From: Labilithrix luteola
GTDB taxonomy: Bacteria > Myxococcota_A > Polyangia > Polyangiales > Polyangiaceae
Direction of reading: 5' to 3'
Assembly (NCBI RefSeq): GCF_001263205.1
Contig: NZ_CP012333.1
Coordinates: 4,689,001 to 4,753,000, forward strand
Length of the DNA stretch: 64,000 bases
Positions 1-9,162 of the stretch are shown here, piece after piece. A model generated the notes under the pieces. The model was not told the origin of the DNA. It saw nothing but the letters and a program-made list of their open reading frames with translations, and did no database searches. Both the position numbers and the translations under genes were made by a program. Positions within the stretch are counted from its first letter, which is position 1; each line of letters begins with the position of its first letter.

Positions 1-48
1 GCCGAGCGCGCGATGTTCGCCCGCCGCATCCTCGAGTGCGTCGATTAG
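1..48 (+). CDS. possible 3' end of an upstream gene
   Basis: Frame 1 is open from the window edge to a TAG at 46-48, giving 15 residues (ending RRILECVD). It could be the C-terminus of a gene lying to the left. It is too short to assign and may be chance. Confidence 0.2.
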   Translation, partial: AERAMFARRILECVD

Positions 49-85
49 GAGCGAGCACCCGGCCGAGGCTCGCAGTGTGTTGTCG

Positions 86-646
86 TTAGCCCAGGGGTGG
101 GAACCACGCGGAGCCGCAAGAACCGCAACAGAACCCGCCTCGCCGGATGTTGAGGGACTCGGCGCCGATCAACGTATCGAGAGGCCTGAAACCGGGACTC
201 TCGAATTGCACTCTTAGGGCTGGGGCCACAGCGCTTCCATGCCCTTGAATTCGGAGCCGGATGTCACATTCGGTCAGCGCTGAGAAGCACTGAGGGCAAC
301 GCTTGGGAAGGTCTCGAAGGCGCGGGCGGAACGAGACGGATGCGGAGGTCCATCGGATGTCGCCAGGGGCGTCTTCGTCAACCGCACGATCATCAGCATT
401 CGAGTCGAGGACAATCCATAGATACTGGTCGTGGTTCGGCTCGGTCCAGGCTTCGGAAAGGATGCTGCCCCACAAGGTCACCTCGTGACCGGCCCCTCGC
501 AGGTCGGCGATGATCCATTCGAGCGCTTGATGGCTGTTCGTCGCGTCGTTGAGCCGTTTCGTCAAGGTCGCTGAAAGCGCTTGGCACCGCTGCTGTGGAT
601 CACCGTCCTCGATAAACTTCGACCGGGAGAATTCAGCGTCCAGCAT
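86..646 (-). CDS. zinc-ribbon hypothetical protein, intact copy
   Basis: A 186-residue soluble protein that I do not recognise as a named family. The C-terminal third has two CxxC pairs (RCPQC near residue 117 and CCGSC near 174), which suggests one zinc-ribbon site. The N-terminal 100 residues look helical then mixed, with no signal peptide or membrane segment. It is transcribed away from the GNAT gene at 951, so about 300 bp between them may hold divergent promoters. A second, damaged copy lies at 5614-6067, which supports this reading frame being a real gene. Its function is unknown. Confidence 0.7.
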   Translation of the reverse strand: MLDAEFSRSKFIEDGDPQQRCQALSATLTKRLNDATNSHQALEWIIADLRGAGHEVTLWGSILSEAWTEPNHDQYLWIVLDSNADDRAVDEDAPGDIRWTSASVSFRPRLRDLPKRCPQCFSALTECDIRLRIQGHGSAVAPALRVQFESPGFRPLDTLIGAESLNIRRGGFCCGSCGSAWFPPLG

Positions 647-779
647 CGCCCTCCCTGACTACCACCCCCGCGACGATCCACGAAGGACTCCTGGGGCGCA
701 TGCTTCGAAGAGCTGAGGATGCGCGTAGGGCTCGAGGAGCGAGCACGGTTCTGCCTCTGCAGCCGTCGCACTATGGGGA

Positions 780-1409
780 TGTCCTCTGGACCCGTCGCGA
801 TCTCCGTTCTGGAGCCTGTCACGGGACCAGGGCGGGGGTAACAGTCCGTGTGTCGAGACCGGACTCCGCGAGCAAGCAACAAGGCCGATCCACGGCATTG
901 CGCGCTTCGCGTTTGCCGCTCACCCGAAAACCACCGCAAGGAGCGCTGGAATGCACGACAAGAATCCTCTCGTCGTTCGGCCCGTTGAGAGAGGCGATTT
1001 CGAACAATGGCTTCCGTATTGGAAGGGCTACCAGGAGTTCTACAAGATCTCCTTGCCGGAGGAAGTGACCCGGGCGACCTGGGACCGATTCTTCGACGAC
1101 CGCGAGCCGATGTACTCCGCCGTCGCGGTGGATGGCGGACGAATCCTCGGGTTCGTCAACTACCTCTTCCACCGTTCAACGTGGGCGCAGAATGAGTTCT
1201 GCTACCTCGAGGATCTGTTCGTCGCTCCAGAGACGCGTGGACGCCAGGTCGGCAAAAAGCTGATCGAGTTCGTGCAGCGGCGCGCCCGCGCAAAAGACTG
1301 CGGGCGGCTCTACTGGCATACCCAGGAGACGAATCTCAGGGCTCAACGACTCTACGACTGGATCGGAGAGAAGCCTGGCGTGATCGAATATCGGATGTCG
1401 CTCGCTTGA
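780..1409 (+). repeat. duplicated segment, copy 1 (upstream region plus GNAT)
   Basis: About 170 bp upstream of the GNAT gene, together with the whole gene, match 4552-5173 in the same orientation with scattered substitutions. The upstream part shares a long block beginning GACCCGTC.CGATCTCC, so the promoter region was copied with the gene. Confidence 0.85.
951..1409 (+). CDS. GNAT-family N-acetyltransferase, copy 1
   Basis: A 152-residue GNAT acetyltransferase, predicted to transfer acetyl from acetyl-CoA to a small molecule or protein. The acetyl-CoA loop lies near residues 93-105 (VAPETRGRQVGKKL, of the Q/RxxGxG/A type), preceded by the usual LEDLFV strand. The C-terminal NLRAQRLYDWIG helix is typical of the family. 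The start is the ATG after the GGAGCG stretch. The copy at 4715 differs at seven residues by my count. The gene ends 11 bp from the convergent MFS gene. The substrate cannot be told from the sequence. Confidence 0.9.
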   Translation: MHDKNPLVVRPVERGDFEQWLPYWKGYQEFYKISLPEEVTRATWDRFFDDREPMYSAVAVDGGRILGFVNYLFHRSTWAQNEFCYLEDLFVAPETRGRQVGKKLIEFVQRRARAKDCGRLYWHTQETNLRAQRLYDWIGEKPGVIEYRMSLA

Positions 1410-1420
1410 TCGACCCGGCG

Positions 1421-2614
1421 CTAAATCGATCTCTTGGCGGTGGCCGCCAACGGCCGTTCGTTTGGGACTTCGACGCGCCGTCCAGCGGCTACGAGAACGG
1501 CGACCAATCCAACCGAGGAGGTCGCGGCGCCGGCAAGAGCGACCGACGGGTAGCCAAATCCGGCGGCGATCACGCCACCACCCAGCGCGGCGCCGAGCGC
1601 GTTGCCGAGATTGAACGCGCCGATGTTGACGGCCGACGCAAGGTTGGGAGCGTCAGCAGCCGCGGTCATCACGCGGACCTGCAGCGGGGGCACCAGCGCG
1701 AAGCTTGCCACGCCCCACAGGAACATCAGGACGGACACCGCGCCCCCGTGCGGCATGAAAATCGCGAAAGCGACCAAGATCGCGGAGAGGGAAGAGAGCG
1801 TCGCGATCAGCGTGCGATCCACCGAACGGTCCGCGAAGCGACCGCCCAGCCAGTTGCCGACCGTCAGCCCGACCCCGTAGGTCACGAGCATCGTCGTGAC
1901 GAAGCCGAGCGACGCATGGGTCACTTCACGCAGGATCGGGGCGATATAGGTGAAGACCGTGAACATTGCGCTCGAGCCGACGACCGTCAGCCCAAGCGCT
2001 CCAAGCACCTTGCCGCGGCCCAATACCCGAAGTTCGGCAACGACGTTTCCGTCGTCGGGCGCGGCCAGTGTCGGCAACGACAATCTCAGCGCCGCCATCG
2101 TCACGAGGCCAAGCACGGCAATCCCCCAGAACGACGCGCGCCAGCCCAAGTGTTCGCCTGCCCAAGTCGCGAGCGGCACGCCGACGACATTCGCGATGGT
2201 CAGCCCCATGAACATGGCGGCGACGGCTCCGGCCTGCCGCCCCAGTGGTACGAGCCTCGCGGCGACGACCGAGCCAATGCCGAAGAACGCGCCGTGATTC
2301 AGTGACGTGACGATTCTTGCGAAGAGCAGCGCGCCGTAGCTGTCCGAGATCGCCGCTAGCACGTTGCCGAGCGTGAAAATCGCCATGAGGCCGATCAGCA
2401 ACATGCGGCGCGGCAAGCGGCTGGTCATCAAGGTCATCACGGGCGCTCCCGCCACGACCCCCAACGCATAGGCACTGATCAACAGGCCGGCGGCGGGAAT
2501 CGAGACGCGGAGATCGTTCGCGATGACGCCCAGCAGGCCCATCGGTGCGAATTCCGTCACACCGATGCCGAACGCGCCGATCGCCAAGGCCAGCAGACCA
2601 AGGTTGAGTTTCAT
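1421..2614 (-). CDS. MFS drug/sugar efflux transporter (DHA1 type)
   Basis: A 397-residue inner-membrane transporter with about 12 hydrophobic segments, predicted to export a small molecule by proton antiport. The N-terminus (GLLALAIGAFGIGVTEF) is characteristic of AraJ/YdhP-type DHA1 efflux proteins. The loop between TM2 and TM3 carries the MFS signature region (TSRLPRRMLL). I chose the ATG at 2614, giving MKLNLG, because it sits directly before TM1; upstream in-frame starts would add an atypical tail. It is divergent from the LysR gene at 2764, a common pairing of regulator and efflux target. Confidence 0.9.
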   Translation of the reverse strand: MKLNLGLLALAIGAFGIGVTEFAPMGLLGVIANDLRVSIPAAGLLISAYALGVVAGAPVMTLMTSRLPRRMLLIGLMAIFTLGNVLAAISDSYGALLFARIVTSLNHGAFFGIGSVVAARLVPLGRQAGAVAAMFMGLTIANVVGVPLATWAGEHLGWRASFWGIAVLGLVTMAALRLSLPTLAAPDDGNVVAELRVLGRGKVLGALGLTVVGSSAMFTVFTYIAPILREVTHASLGFVTTMLVTYGVGLTVGNWLGGRFADRSVDRTLIATLSSLSAILVAFAIFMPHGGAVSVLMFLWGVASFALVPPLQVRVMTAAADAPNLASAVNIGAFNLGNALGAALGGGVIAAGFGYPSVALAGAATSSVGLVAVLVAAGRRVEVPNERPLAATAKRSI

Positions 2615-2763
2615 GCGATTCTTCCATTTCGCCAGCTGCAGGACACCGGCGCCGTTTCCACATTGCCGAGCTTCCATGCTGCAGGTTGCCGTCGCTACGA
2701 GGCGTCAGATTGGACTGCGCAACGCGAGTCGAGTAGCAACCGTGGAGGCGAAGGATTTTTGCG

Positions 2764-3668
2764 ATGGACGCAAAGCTGGCTGGCGGCATCGACCGCGCGC
2801 GGTCGTTGGAGATCTTCGCGGCTGTTGTCGACGCAGGCAGCTTCTCCGGCGCAGGGCGCTTGCTCGGCTTGACGCCCTCGGGGTCAGCCGTGCGATCGAC
2901 CGGATCGAGGAGCGCCTTGGTGTCCGACTTCTCCTCCGCTCCACCCGTGCGCTGACGGTAACCGTCGAGGGGCAAGCGTATCTCCAACTCGCGCGGCGTA
3001 TCCTCGTCGACCTCGACGATGCCGAGCAGCTGATTTGCGACCGGGGAGCTCCGCGAGGGCGGCTACGCGTGAGCGCGGGACTTTCGCACGGCCGACTGTG
3101 CGTCGTGCCGCTCCTTGGCGAGTTCGCCAAGCTCTATCCCCAAATCGTCGTCGACATCGCACTAACCGATACGCTGGTTGATATAAGCGCGGGCCACGCC
3201 GACGTTGCAGTTCGGTTCGGCCCACTGGCCGACAGCACGCTCACCGCGCGCAAGCTCAGCGAGAATGGCCGGGTCATCGTCGCTTCGCGCGATTATCTCG
3301 CTCGCCACGGCACGCCCCGCTCCCCTGAAGAGTTGTTGCGTCACAACTGCCTCAACTTCGACTTTCGTCGCGCCGAACCGGTTTGGCCGTTCGTTCGCGA
3401 TGGGCAGAAGTTCTCTCTTCCGATGAGAGGCAATATCGAGGCGAACAACGGCGAGACGTTGGGCCAGCTCGCGGCGATGGGCATCGGAATCGCCCGGGTC
3501 GGCACCTTCGCGGTCGCCGCAGAGATCGCCGACGGTCGCCTCGTGCCTATTCTGGAGGAATTCAATCCCGGCGACGTCGAGCCGGTACACGCGGTTTTCG
3601 TCGGCGGCAGCAACACGCCTGCTCGCGTGCGTGTGTTCGTAGACTTTCTGGCTGCACGCCTCTCGTAG
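2764..3668 (+). pseudogene. LysR-family regulator, frameshifted in the HTH
   Basis: The first about 40 residues (SLEIFAAVVDAGSFSGAGRL) are in one frame. The rest (VSRAIDRIEERLGVRLL and the whole substrate-binding domain to FVDFLAARLS) is in another. The break lies near 2879-2884, where the expected TPSAVSRAID would need one more base. The break falls in the recognition helix of the winged HTH, so a full-length product needs frame correction. The effector domain otherwise looks intact. It is divergent from the MFS gene, its likely target. An assembly error would restore a normal 302-residue LysR. Confidence 0.75.
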
Positions 3669-3738
3669 TTCGCGTCTCGCCTCCTCGTCCTTTGCCTGAT
3701 CAGGGGGGCATCGACGACTCGGAGGTGAATGACTTCGG

Positions 3739-4461
3739 TTACCGCGGATCGTACGACAGGCGCGGATACCAATTCGGGTCGCGGCCCGCGGGCGTGAGAT
3801 CGAGGATGTTCCAGAGCGGCGCGAGATCCACAGCACCGCGCGGATCCTCACCGGGATCGGCCATCTCCATCGTCATCTCGCCCATCCAATGGAGACGCAC
3901 GGTGCCGTTCCGCTTTCGGAGCACCATCAGCACTGGCATCTCCATGCGTTTCTCCGGCTCGAGCCCGCCAATCGCGATGGAGAATTCGTCGCCTACGGCT
4001 TGGTAATAGGGAAGGTCGCGCCAGCCGCGCTCGATTCCGAATGCCGTCATGCGTTCGACCTTCGAGCGCGCCACCACCGCGAGCGCCACGCGCTGCTGCA
4101 GGTCCGCGGCGTTCGCCGCGAGCGGGCCGAGGAGGTTCGTGCACATCGGACAGGGCCGATTGCGCTCGGGGCCGAACATCCAGTGATAAAGCACCAACGT
4201 GTCGTGCGAGCCGAACATGTCGGCCAGACCGACCTCGCCGCCGTTCGGTCCGACGAACTTCCAATCATCGCCCCCGGGCGCGAGCTCCGGGCCTTCGGGC
4301 AGCTCGCGATTCTGCTGCGCGAGCCTTCCGAGATGACGCCGTACCTCGATCTCCTCGGCGAGCAGTGCCTCGCGAGCCTTCGCGTACGCGGCGCTCTCGC
4401 TCGAGAACCGCCCCTTCCTCTTGGCCGCCAATTCCTTCGCCGCGACGAGCTTGCCTGTCAT
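3739..4461 (-). CDS. DUF899 thioredoxin-like protein
   Basis: A 240-residue cytosolic protein of the DUF899 family, which has a thioredoxin-like fold. Visible family features are the N-terminal coiled segment (LLAEEIEVRRHL), the strand-loop LYHWMFGPERNRPCPMC with a CPMC pair at the thioredoxin position, and the C-terminal WNILDLTPAGR. The biochemical role of the family is not well established; redox function is inferred from the fold. The ATG at 4461 gives the usual short N-terminus. It lies between the LysR gene and the second GNAT copy, and nothing ties it to them functionally. Confidence 0.85.
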   Translation of the reverse strand: MTGKLVAAKELAAKRKGRFSSESAAYAKAREALLAEEIEVRRHLGRLAQQNRELPEGPELAPGGDDWKFVGPNGGEVGLADMFGSHDTLVLYHWMFGPERNRPCPMCTNLLGPLAANAADLQQRVALAVVARSKVERMTAFGIERGWRDLPYYQAVGDEFSIAIGGLEPEKRMEMPVLMVLRKRNGTVRLHWMGEMTMEMADPGEDPRGAVDLAPLWNILDLTPAGRDPNWYPRLSYDPR

Positions 4462-4551
4462 GGGACGAAGGCTGCCGGAGCTTCCGGCCGAACACAACCT
4501 TCGACAGCGATGCGGCACCTTGCCTTGCTCGTCAAAAGAGCGGGATGTCCG

Positions 4552-5173
4552 CTGGACCCGTCACGATCTCCATTCTGGAGCCTGTCACGGGACCAGGACG
4601 AGGGTACCAGATCCGTTGGTAGAGACCGACTCCGCGAGCAAGCAACAATGCCGATCACGGCAGTGCGCGCTTCGCGTTTGCCACTCACCAGAAACCACGA
4701 AAAGGAGCACTGGAATGCACGACAAGAATCCTCTGGTCGTTCGCCCCGTTGAGAGGGGCGATTTCGAACAATGGCTTCCGTACTGGAAGGGCTACCAGGA
4801 GTTCTACGAGATCTCCTTGCCGGAGGAAGTGACCCGGGCGACCTGGGACCGATTCTTCGACGATCGCGAGCCGATGTACTCCGCCGTCGCGGTGGATGGC
4901 GGACGAATCCTCGGGTTCGTCAACTACCTCTTCCACCGTTCAACGTGGGCGCAGAGTGAGTTCTGCTACCTCGAGGATCTGTTCGTCGCTCCAGAGGCGC
5001 GAGGACGCCATGTCGGCAAAGAGCTCATCGCGTTCGTGCAGCAGCGCGCCCGTGCAAAAGACTGTGGACGCCTCTACTGGCATACGCAGGAGACGAATCT
5101 CAGGGCTCAACGACTCTACGACTGGATCGGAGAGAAGCCTGGCGTGATCGAATATCGGATGTCGCTCGCTTGA
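4552..5173 (+). repeat. duplicated segment, copy 2 (upstream region plus GNAT)
   Basis: Same-orientation partner of 780-1409. It carries the GNAT gene with its upstream region. The zinc-ribbon gene, which precedes GNAT in copy 1, follows it here. Confidence 0.85.
4715..5173 (+). CDS. GNAT-family N-acetyltransferase, copy 2
   Basis: A 152-residue paralogue of the gene at 951, with seven substitutions by my count (for example K32E, and RQVGKK to RHVGKE in the acetyl-CoA loop). The GNAT fold signatures are kept, so it is probably functional. GGAG lies about 9 bases before the ATG. The gene is followed at once by a decayed Cys-rich gene fragment rather than by a convergent MFS gene, so only gene and promoter were duplicated. 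Confidence 0.9.
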   Translation: MHDKNPLVVRPVERGDFEQWLPYWKGYQEFYEISLPEEVTRATWDRFFDDREPMYSAVAVDGGRILGFVNYLFHRSTWAQSEFCYLEDLFVAPEARGRHVGKELIAFVQQRARAKDCGRLYWHTQETNLRAQRLYDWIGEKPGVIEYRMSLA

Positions 5174-5199
5174 TCGACAGCCCGCGACCCGACTCGGCC

Positions 5200-5640
5200 G
5201 GAAACCATTGCGCGGGAGGCACGGCCCCCGCGGAGCCCTGCGCGATCGGCACGTGGGATCACGACAGCAGTGCGGCGACGGCCTGTGTCGCTTGGACCGA
5301 CTGCCCGCCTGGCCTGGCCGTCGTGACGGATGGAACCAAGACGGATGATCGGATGTGCGCGGCATGCGCGAACGGGACGTTCACCTCGGCCGACAACACC
5401 GCGACGTGCGCGACCTGGACCGACTGCGCGCCAGGAGTTTCGTGAGCAAGGCCGGGACCGCCGCCGCGGATCGCGAGTGCACGGTCTGTCCCGCGGGACA
5501 GACGACCACGACCCCGAATCCCAAAACCTGTACTCCAGAGCACGTGGTCGTGACGCCTGACAAGCTCGCTGCCGGCACGAACCATGCGTGCGCTTCACCG
5601 ACGGCACTTGCAGCCGGGACTCTCGAATTGCACTCGTAGG
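5200..5640 (+). pseudogene. fragment of a Cys-rich / RCC1-like secreted protein
   Basis: Two frames together read as TNFR-like Cys-rich repeats (CVAWTDCPPGLAV, CAACANGTFTS, CATWTDCAPG, then ECTVCPAGQTTTT) followed by one RCC1-type element (LAAGTNHACA). Myxobacterial surface lipoproteins often combine such repeats. The frame changes near 5440, and the fragment runs into the zinc-ribbon remnant at about 5613. No signal peptide or start remains. It is a remnant of a much larger gene. Confidence 0.6.
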
Positions 5641-6067
5641 GCGGGGGCCACGACACTTCCATGCCCCTGGATCCGTAGCCGGATGTCACATTCGGTCAGC
5701 GCTGAGAAGCACTGAGGACAACGTTTGGGAAGGTCTCGAAGGCGCGGGCGGAAGGCGACGAATGCGGAGGTCCATCGGACGTTGCCAGGGGCACCTTCGC
5801 AATCCTCATCATCGTCAGAATTCGAGTCGAGGACATCCATAGATATCGGTCGTGATCCGGTGCGGTCCAGGCATCGGAGAGGATCCTGTCCCATAGCGTC
5901 ACCTCGTGACCGGCCGCTCGCAAGTCGGCGATGATCCATTCGAGCGCTTGCAGACTGTTCGTCGCGTCCTCGAGTCGTTTCGTCAAGGTCGCTGAAAGGG
6001 CTTGGCACCGCTGCTGTGGATCACCGTCCTCGATGAACTTCGAACGAGTGAATTCCGCGTCCAGCAT
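5614..6067 (-). pseudogene. zinc-ribbon hypothetical protein, decayed copy
   Basis: Second copy of the gene at 86-646, beginning MLDAEFTRSKFIEDGDPQQR. One base is missing near 5836 (the intact copy has GACAATCC where this one has GACATCC on the plus strand), so the frame breaks after about 78 residues. The sequence continues in the next frame through PKRCPQCFSALTECD. The last about 35 codons, which hold the second CxxC pair, are replaced by unrelated sequence. The copy is both frameshifted and 3'-truncated. Confidence 0.85.
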
Positions 6068-6406
6068 GGGCCCCCCGTGACTACCAGCCTCCGCGACTAG
6101 GCACCAAGCGACTCCGGGGATGCCACGAAGGCCGTGTCGTCTCGAGACGCCATCCCCGGTAGTCGGTTGCGCCATCGCGCGGAAACGCTACATTCACCGC
6201 TCCTCCTCCCAGGCGCTTCCCACCCCAAGTGTCGCGGTCGTCGGAGTTCGCAGTTGCCATGCGAACCTTCGGACGAGCGGCGGAGGTGTGTTCGGCGTCG
6301 AGGTCGGGCGCCGAGTCCGCGCGCCGAGTCCGCGCGGTGACGGTCACCGGCGTGCTGTGGCGTGCCCACGGGGGCGAGGTACATTGCCTGATCCGCGATC
6401 AGAACC
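6068..6406. other. no gene seen
   Basis: The first about 60 bp resemble the 5' flank of the intact zinc-ribbon gene (647-700). I see no supported gene or RNA in the rest. Confidence 0.5.
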
Positions 6407-7219
6407 TCAGCGAGCGCTGCGGCTGGCTTGCTCGATGAGCGCGGACACGGCGGCCGGCTTGGATTCGTAGATCGCGTGGCTGCCCTCCACCTCGACCACG
6501 GTGGCCCCGGCGCGCTTGGACATTGCGCGCTGGGCCGGCGGAGGGATCATCTTGTCGTCCGTCGCCACGAGGTAAAAGCTCCGCTTGTTCCGCCACGCCG
6601 GCTGTTGAACCGCCCCGTCGAGCGCGCCGACGCCCCACGGCACCTGTGAATCCGCGCGGAAGGCCGCCACCTCGGGATCGAGATCCGCCGCGAACGAGGC
6701 CGCGAACTTGGACTTGTCGAGCAGGAGGAAGCCGTCCTGCGGCGGGAGGATCGGCGGGACCGGCGCGCCGGGCGGAGGGCTCTTGATCAGCGAGCTCACC
6801 GACTCGCCCTTGTCGGGCGCGAAAGCCGCTACGTAGACGAGACCTGCGACCTTCGGGTGGTTGCCGGCTTCCGTGATCACGACGCCGCCGTACGAGTGAC
6901 CGACGAGGATCGCCGGGCCGTCCTGCCGATCGAGCACCCGTTTCGTCGCCGCCACGTCATCGGCGAGTGACGTGGTGGGGTTCTGGACGATGCTGACGCG
7001 ATAGCCGTCTTTCTTAAGGTTCGTATAGACCTTCTCCCATCCGGATCCGTCGACGAAGCCGCCGTGCACGAGGACGACGTTGCGGACCGCCGCGGCCGCC
7101 GGGGCGGGAACCGCCGTGCCCGCGTGCGTCGACGAGCCGGAGGGAGGCGCAGCGAGGACCGAGCCACCGAGTGCACCCATCATCACCATGCCAGCCGTCG
7201 CAGTCAGAATCGTCTTCAT
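6407..7219 (-). CDS. secreted alpha/beta hydrolase, paralogue 1
   Basis: A 270-residue protein with a signal peptide (MKTILTATAGMVMMGALGGSVLAA) followed by an alpha/beta-hydrolase domain. Visible are the oxyanion region HGGFVDGSGW, the nucleophile elbow GHSYGG, a candidate acid Asp in ATDDKMIPP and the catalytic His in GSHAIYES. The family resembles EstC/hydroxynitrile-lyase-like esterases; the substrate is unknown. An ATG at 7231 (MVNIMKT) is an alternative start, with an AGAAAGG ribosome site upstream that is shared with paralogue 4. Closely similar proteins are encoded at 10690, 11565 and 32399, and a fragment at 13575. Confidence 0.9.
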   Translation of the reverse strand: MKTILTATAGMVMMGALGGSVLAAPPSGSSTHAGTAVPAPAAAAVRNVVLVHGGFVDGSGWEKVYTNLKKDGYRVSIVQNPTTSLADDVAATKRVLDRQDGPAILVGHSYGGVVITEAGNHPKVAGLVYVAAFAPDKGESVSSLIKSPPPGAPVPPILPPQDGFLLLDKSKFAASFAADLDPEVAAFRADSQVPWGVGALDGAVQQPAWRNKRSFYLVATDDKMIPPPAQRAMSKRAGATVVEVEGSHAIYESKPAAVSALIEQASRSAR

Positions 7220-7231
7220 GATGTTCACCAT

Positions 7232-7586
7232 CTTCCTTTCTGGCTCTGAGACGCGGCCTCTCGGGCGACCTTACCTGGCCCGATGTCGATTCTTTTTCGC
7301 CGGCGGTCTTCCAGACAGCTTGGCCGGAGCGGGGGAAGTCCTTGACCGGGTCGGTGCAGCCAGAGATTCCCCATCTCGTCTTCACCTCGCGTCGCGGGAT
7401 GCTGCCCGGCGCTCACGCGGTGATCGATCTTGCCGCGGAAGCGCTGTGCGCGGCGACGAACTCTCGCTCCCGTTCCGCCCAAAGAGCACGGCGTCCGATG
7501 CGGGGTGTCTTGTCGCGCGGACGTTCCAGCGCCATAGCGAGAGGGGGAGGCGGCCCCCACGACCCGCCGCTTCGATGGAGGCGCAC
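7232..7586. other. no gene seen
   Basis: The region lies upstream of hydrolase paralogue 1. I see no convincing coding frame or RNA here. Confidence 0.4.
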
Positions 7587-8057
7587 ATGCTGCAGGTTCG
7601 CTCCTCGCGACGCTCGACGGCGGCGACTACGGGGGGCTCAGAGCCAAGCAATTATCCCGCCGTTCGGGACGGCACGATCGCCGAGATCGATGCTGGCCTC
7701 ACCGAGAGCGAATGGGTTGCGCGTGCGGTCGGCCGTCCTGCCATCAAGGCGTTCAACAGCATCACGGCTTCAAGTCTCGCCACGCGCGGTCTGCCTGTGG
7801 GATCTCCAGGGCGCGTCTGCCTGCCGGTCGCTGGAGACGAGCAGGATGCAAAAGCTCGGACCATCCGGATGCTCGAGGAGCTTGGCTTCGACGGACTCGA
7901 CGCCGGCTCTCTCGCTCAATCGTCGCGGCAACAGCCAGGCACGGCCGCATACTGCAGCGATCTCGGCGTCGCTGAACTTCGAGTCACGCTTGCGGAGCCC
8001 GATCCGCATGGGGTCGCGCGTCGACGCCTGAGGCGGAGGACGCCGCACGGAGAATGA
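7587..8057 (+). pseudogene. COG2085-type NAD(P)-binding oxidoreductase remnant
   Basis: From about 7647 the frame matches the C-terminal half of COG2085 dinucleotide-binding proteins (F420-dependent NADP reductase-like). Markers are NYPAVRDG, KAFNSITASSLATRGLP, LPVAGDEQDAK, LEELGFDGLDAG and RQQPGTAAYCSDL. The N-terminal Rossmann GxGxxG half is absent and is replaced by unrelated sequence. Cofactor binding is therefore lost and the gene is probably dead. Confidence 0.7.
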
Positions 8058-8157
8058 TTGCGGCATCAGGCCGGACGTAGCGGACTTTGGCGAGTACTGC
8101 GCGAGGCGCACCAACCACCGACGGATCGCAGGGCGCACGACGCTACAATCGCGTAGG

Positions 8158-9069
8158 CTACTCGAGCTTCTCCGCACGAAGACGCTTCGCCAGGTGCTCG
8201 ATGAATCGGCGGACCTTCGCGGGCACCAGCTTGCCCTTTGCGTGCACGGCGAAGACTCCGAGCGGCGTGAGGGGAAAGTCTGCAAGAAGCTCAACGAGGT
8301 TGCCTCTCGCGAGGTCTCCCGCGACGTAGAACTTCGGGAGCGTGACGACCCCAAGGCCGGCGAGCGCCGCGCGTCGGAGTGCCTCGGTGTTGTCCGTCGC
8401 GAGCGGTCCGGAAATCGGCGCGACGACTTTCGAGCCGTCACGACGGAAGTGCCATTCGATGTCGGCCCGTAGCGGAAGGAAGCGCAGACATCGGTGTCTG
8501 CCAAGATCATCGGGCGCGCGCGGGGGGCCGTGCATCTTCAGGTACGTGGGCGCCGCGCAGATCACCATTGTCATCGTCCCGAGGCGCCGTGCGACGAGGC
8601 TCGAGCTCTCGAGCCGTCGCGCCGTACGGACGGCGACGTCGATTCGGTCGTCGATGACGTCAGTCATGCCGTTGGAGGCCAAGAGCTCGACGCTCACGTC
8701 AGGGTAGCGCTCTAGGAACGACGCCACGGTGTCGCTGACGAAGGCGTCCGCTATTGCGACGGCGCAGGCGACGCGGAGCACACCGCGTGGCTCGTCCGTG
8801 CGGCCCTCGGCGAGCTCTGCGCCCTCGTCGGCTGCGCGAAGCATGTGAAGACAGCGCTCGTAGATGCCCGCCCCCTCCGGCGTGAGAGACAGCCGGCGCG
8901 TCGTTCGGTGGAGCAATCGGACGCCCAGTCGTTCTTCCAGAGCCGCCACGCGCTTGCTGACGAGCGAGGTGGATACGGACAGCGCGGTCGCCGCCGCGGT
9001 GAAGGACTTGGCTTCGACGACGCGCGCGAAGATTGCCATCGACACGAGGTCTTCGAGCGAGGTGGCCAT
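8158..9069 (-). CDS. LysR-family transcriptional regulator
   Basis: A 303-residue LysR regulator. The N-terminal winged HTH spans about residues 1-60 (FARVVEAKSFTAAATALSVS, then LVSKRVAALEERLGVRLL), followed by a substrate-binding domain to FIEHLAKRL. The ATG at 9069 gives the usual short lead into the HTH; upstream frame extensions lack family similarity. It is divergent from the quinone-oxidoreductase-like gene at 9163, with 93 bp between, so it probably controls that gene and itself. The effector is unknown. Confidence 0.92.
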   Translation of the reverse strand: MATSLEDLVSMAIFARVVEAKSFTAAATALSVSTSLVSKRVAALEERLGVRLLHRTTRRLSLTPEGAGIYERCLHMLRAADEGAELAEGRTDEPRGVLRVACAVAIADAFVSDTVASFLERYPDVSVELLASNGMTDVIDDRIDVAVRTARRLESSSLVARRLGTMTMVICAAPTYLKMHGPPRAPDDLGRHRCLRFLPLRADIEWHFRRDGSKVVAPISGPLATDNTEALRRAALAGLGVVTLPKFYVAGDLARGNLVELLADFPLTPLGVFAVHAKGKLVPAKVRRFIEHLAKRLRAEKLE

Positions 9070-9162
9070 GATTGTTTCCTGGGGGAAAAAGTCTACCGCT
9101 CTGGAGTGGCGAATGAAACCGAGCGCCGTGGCATCGATCCGGACAGAAGGAGAGAGGTCCAC
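9070..9162. promoter_or_regulatory. divergent promoter region between LysR and oxidoreductase genes
   Basis: These 93 bp separate two divergent starts and must carry both promoters. A ribosome site (GAAGGAGAGAGG) precedes the ATG at 9163. I could not place a clear T-N11-A LysR box. Confidence 0.5.

Noticed and set aside
1406..2305. A 299-codon plus-strand frame opposite the MFS gene
   Set aside because: It is low-complexity Arg/Gly/Asp coding, antisense to a clear transporter.
2875..2890. Programmed frameshifting in the LysR gene
   Set aside because: No slippery heptamer or downstream structure is evident; a simple one-base loss explains it better.
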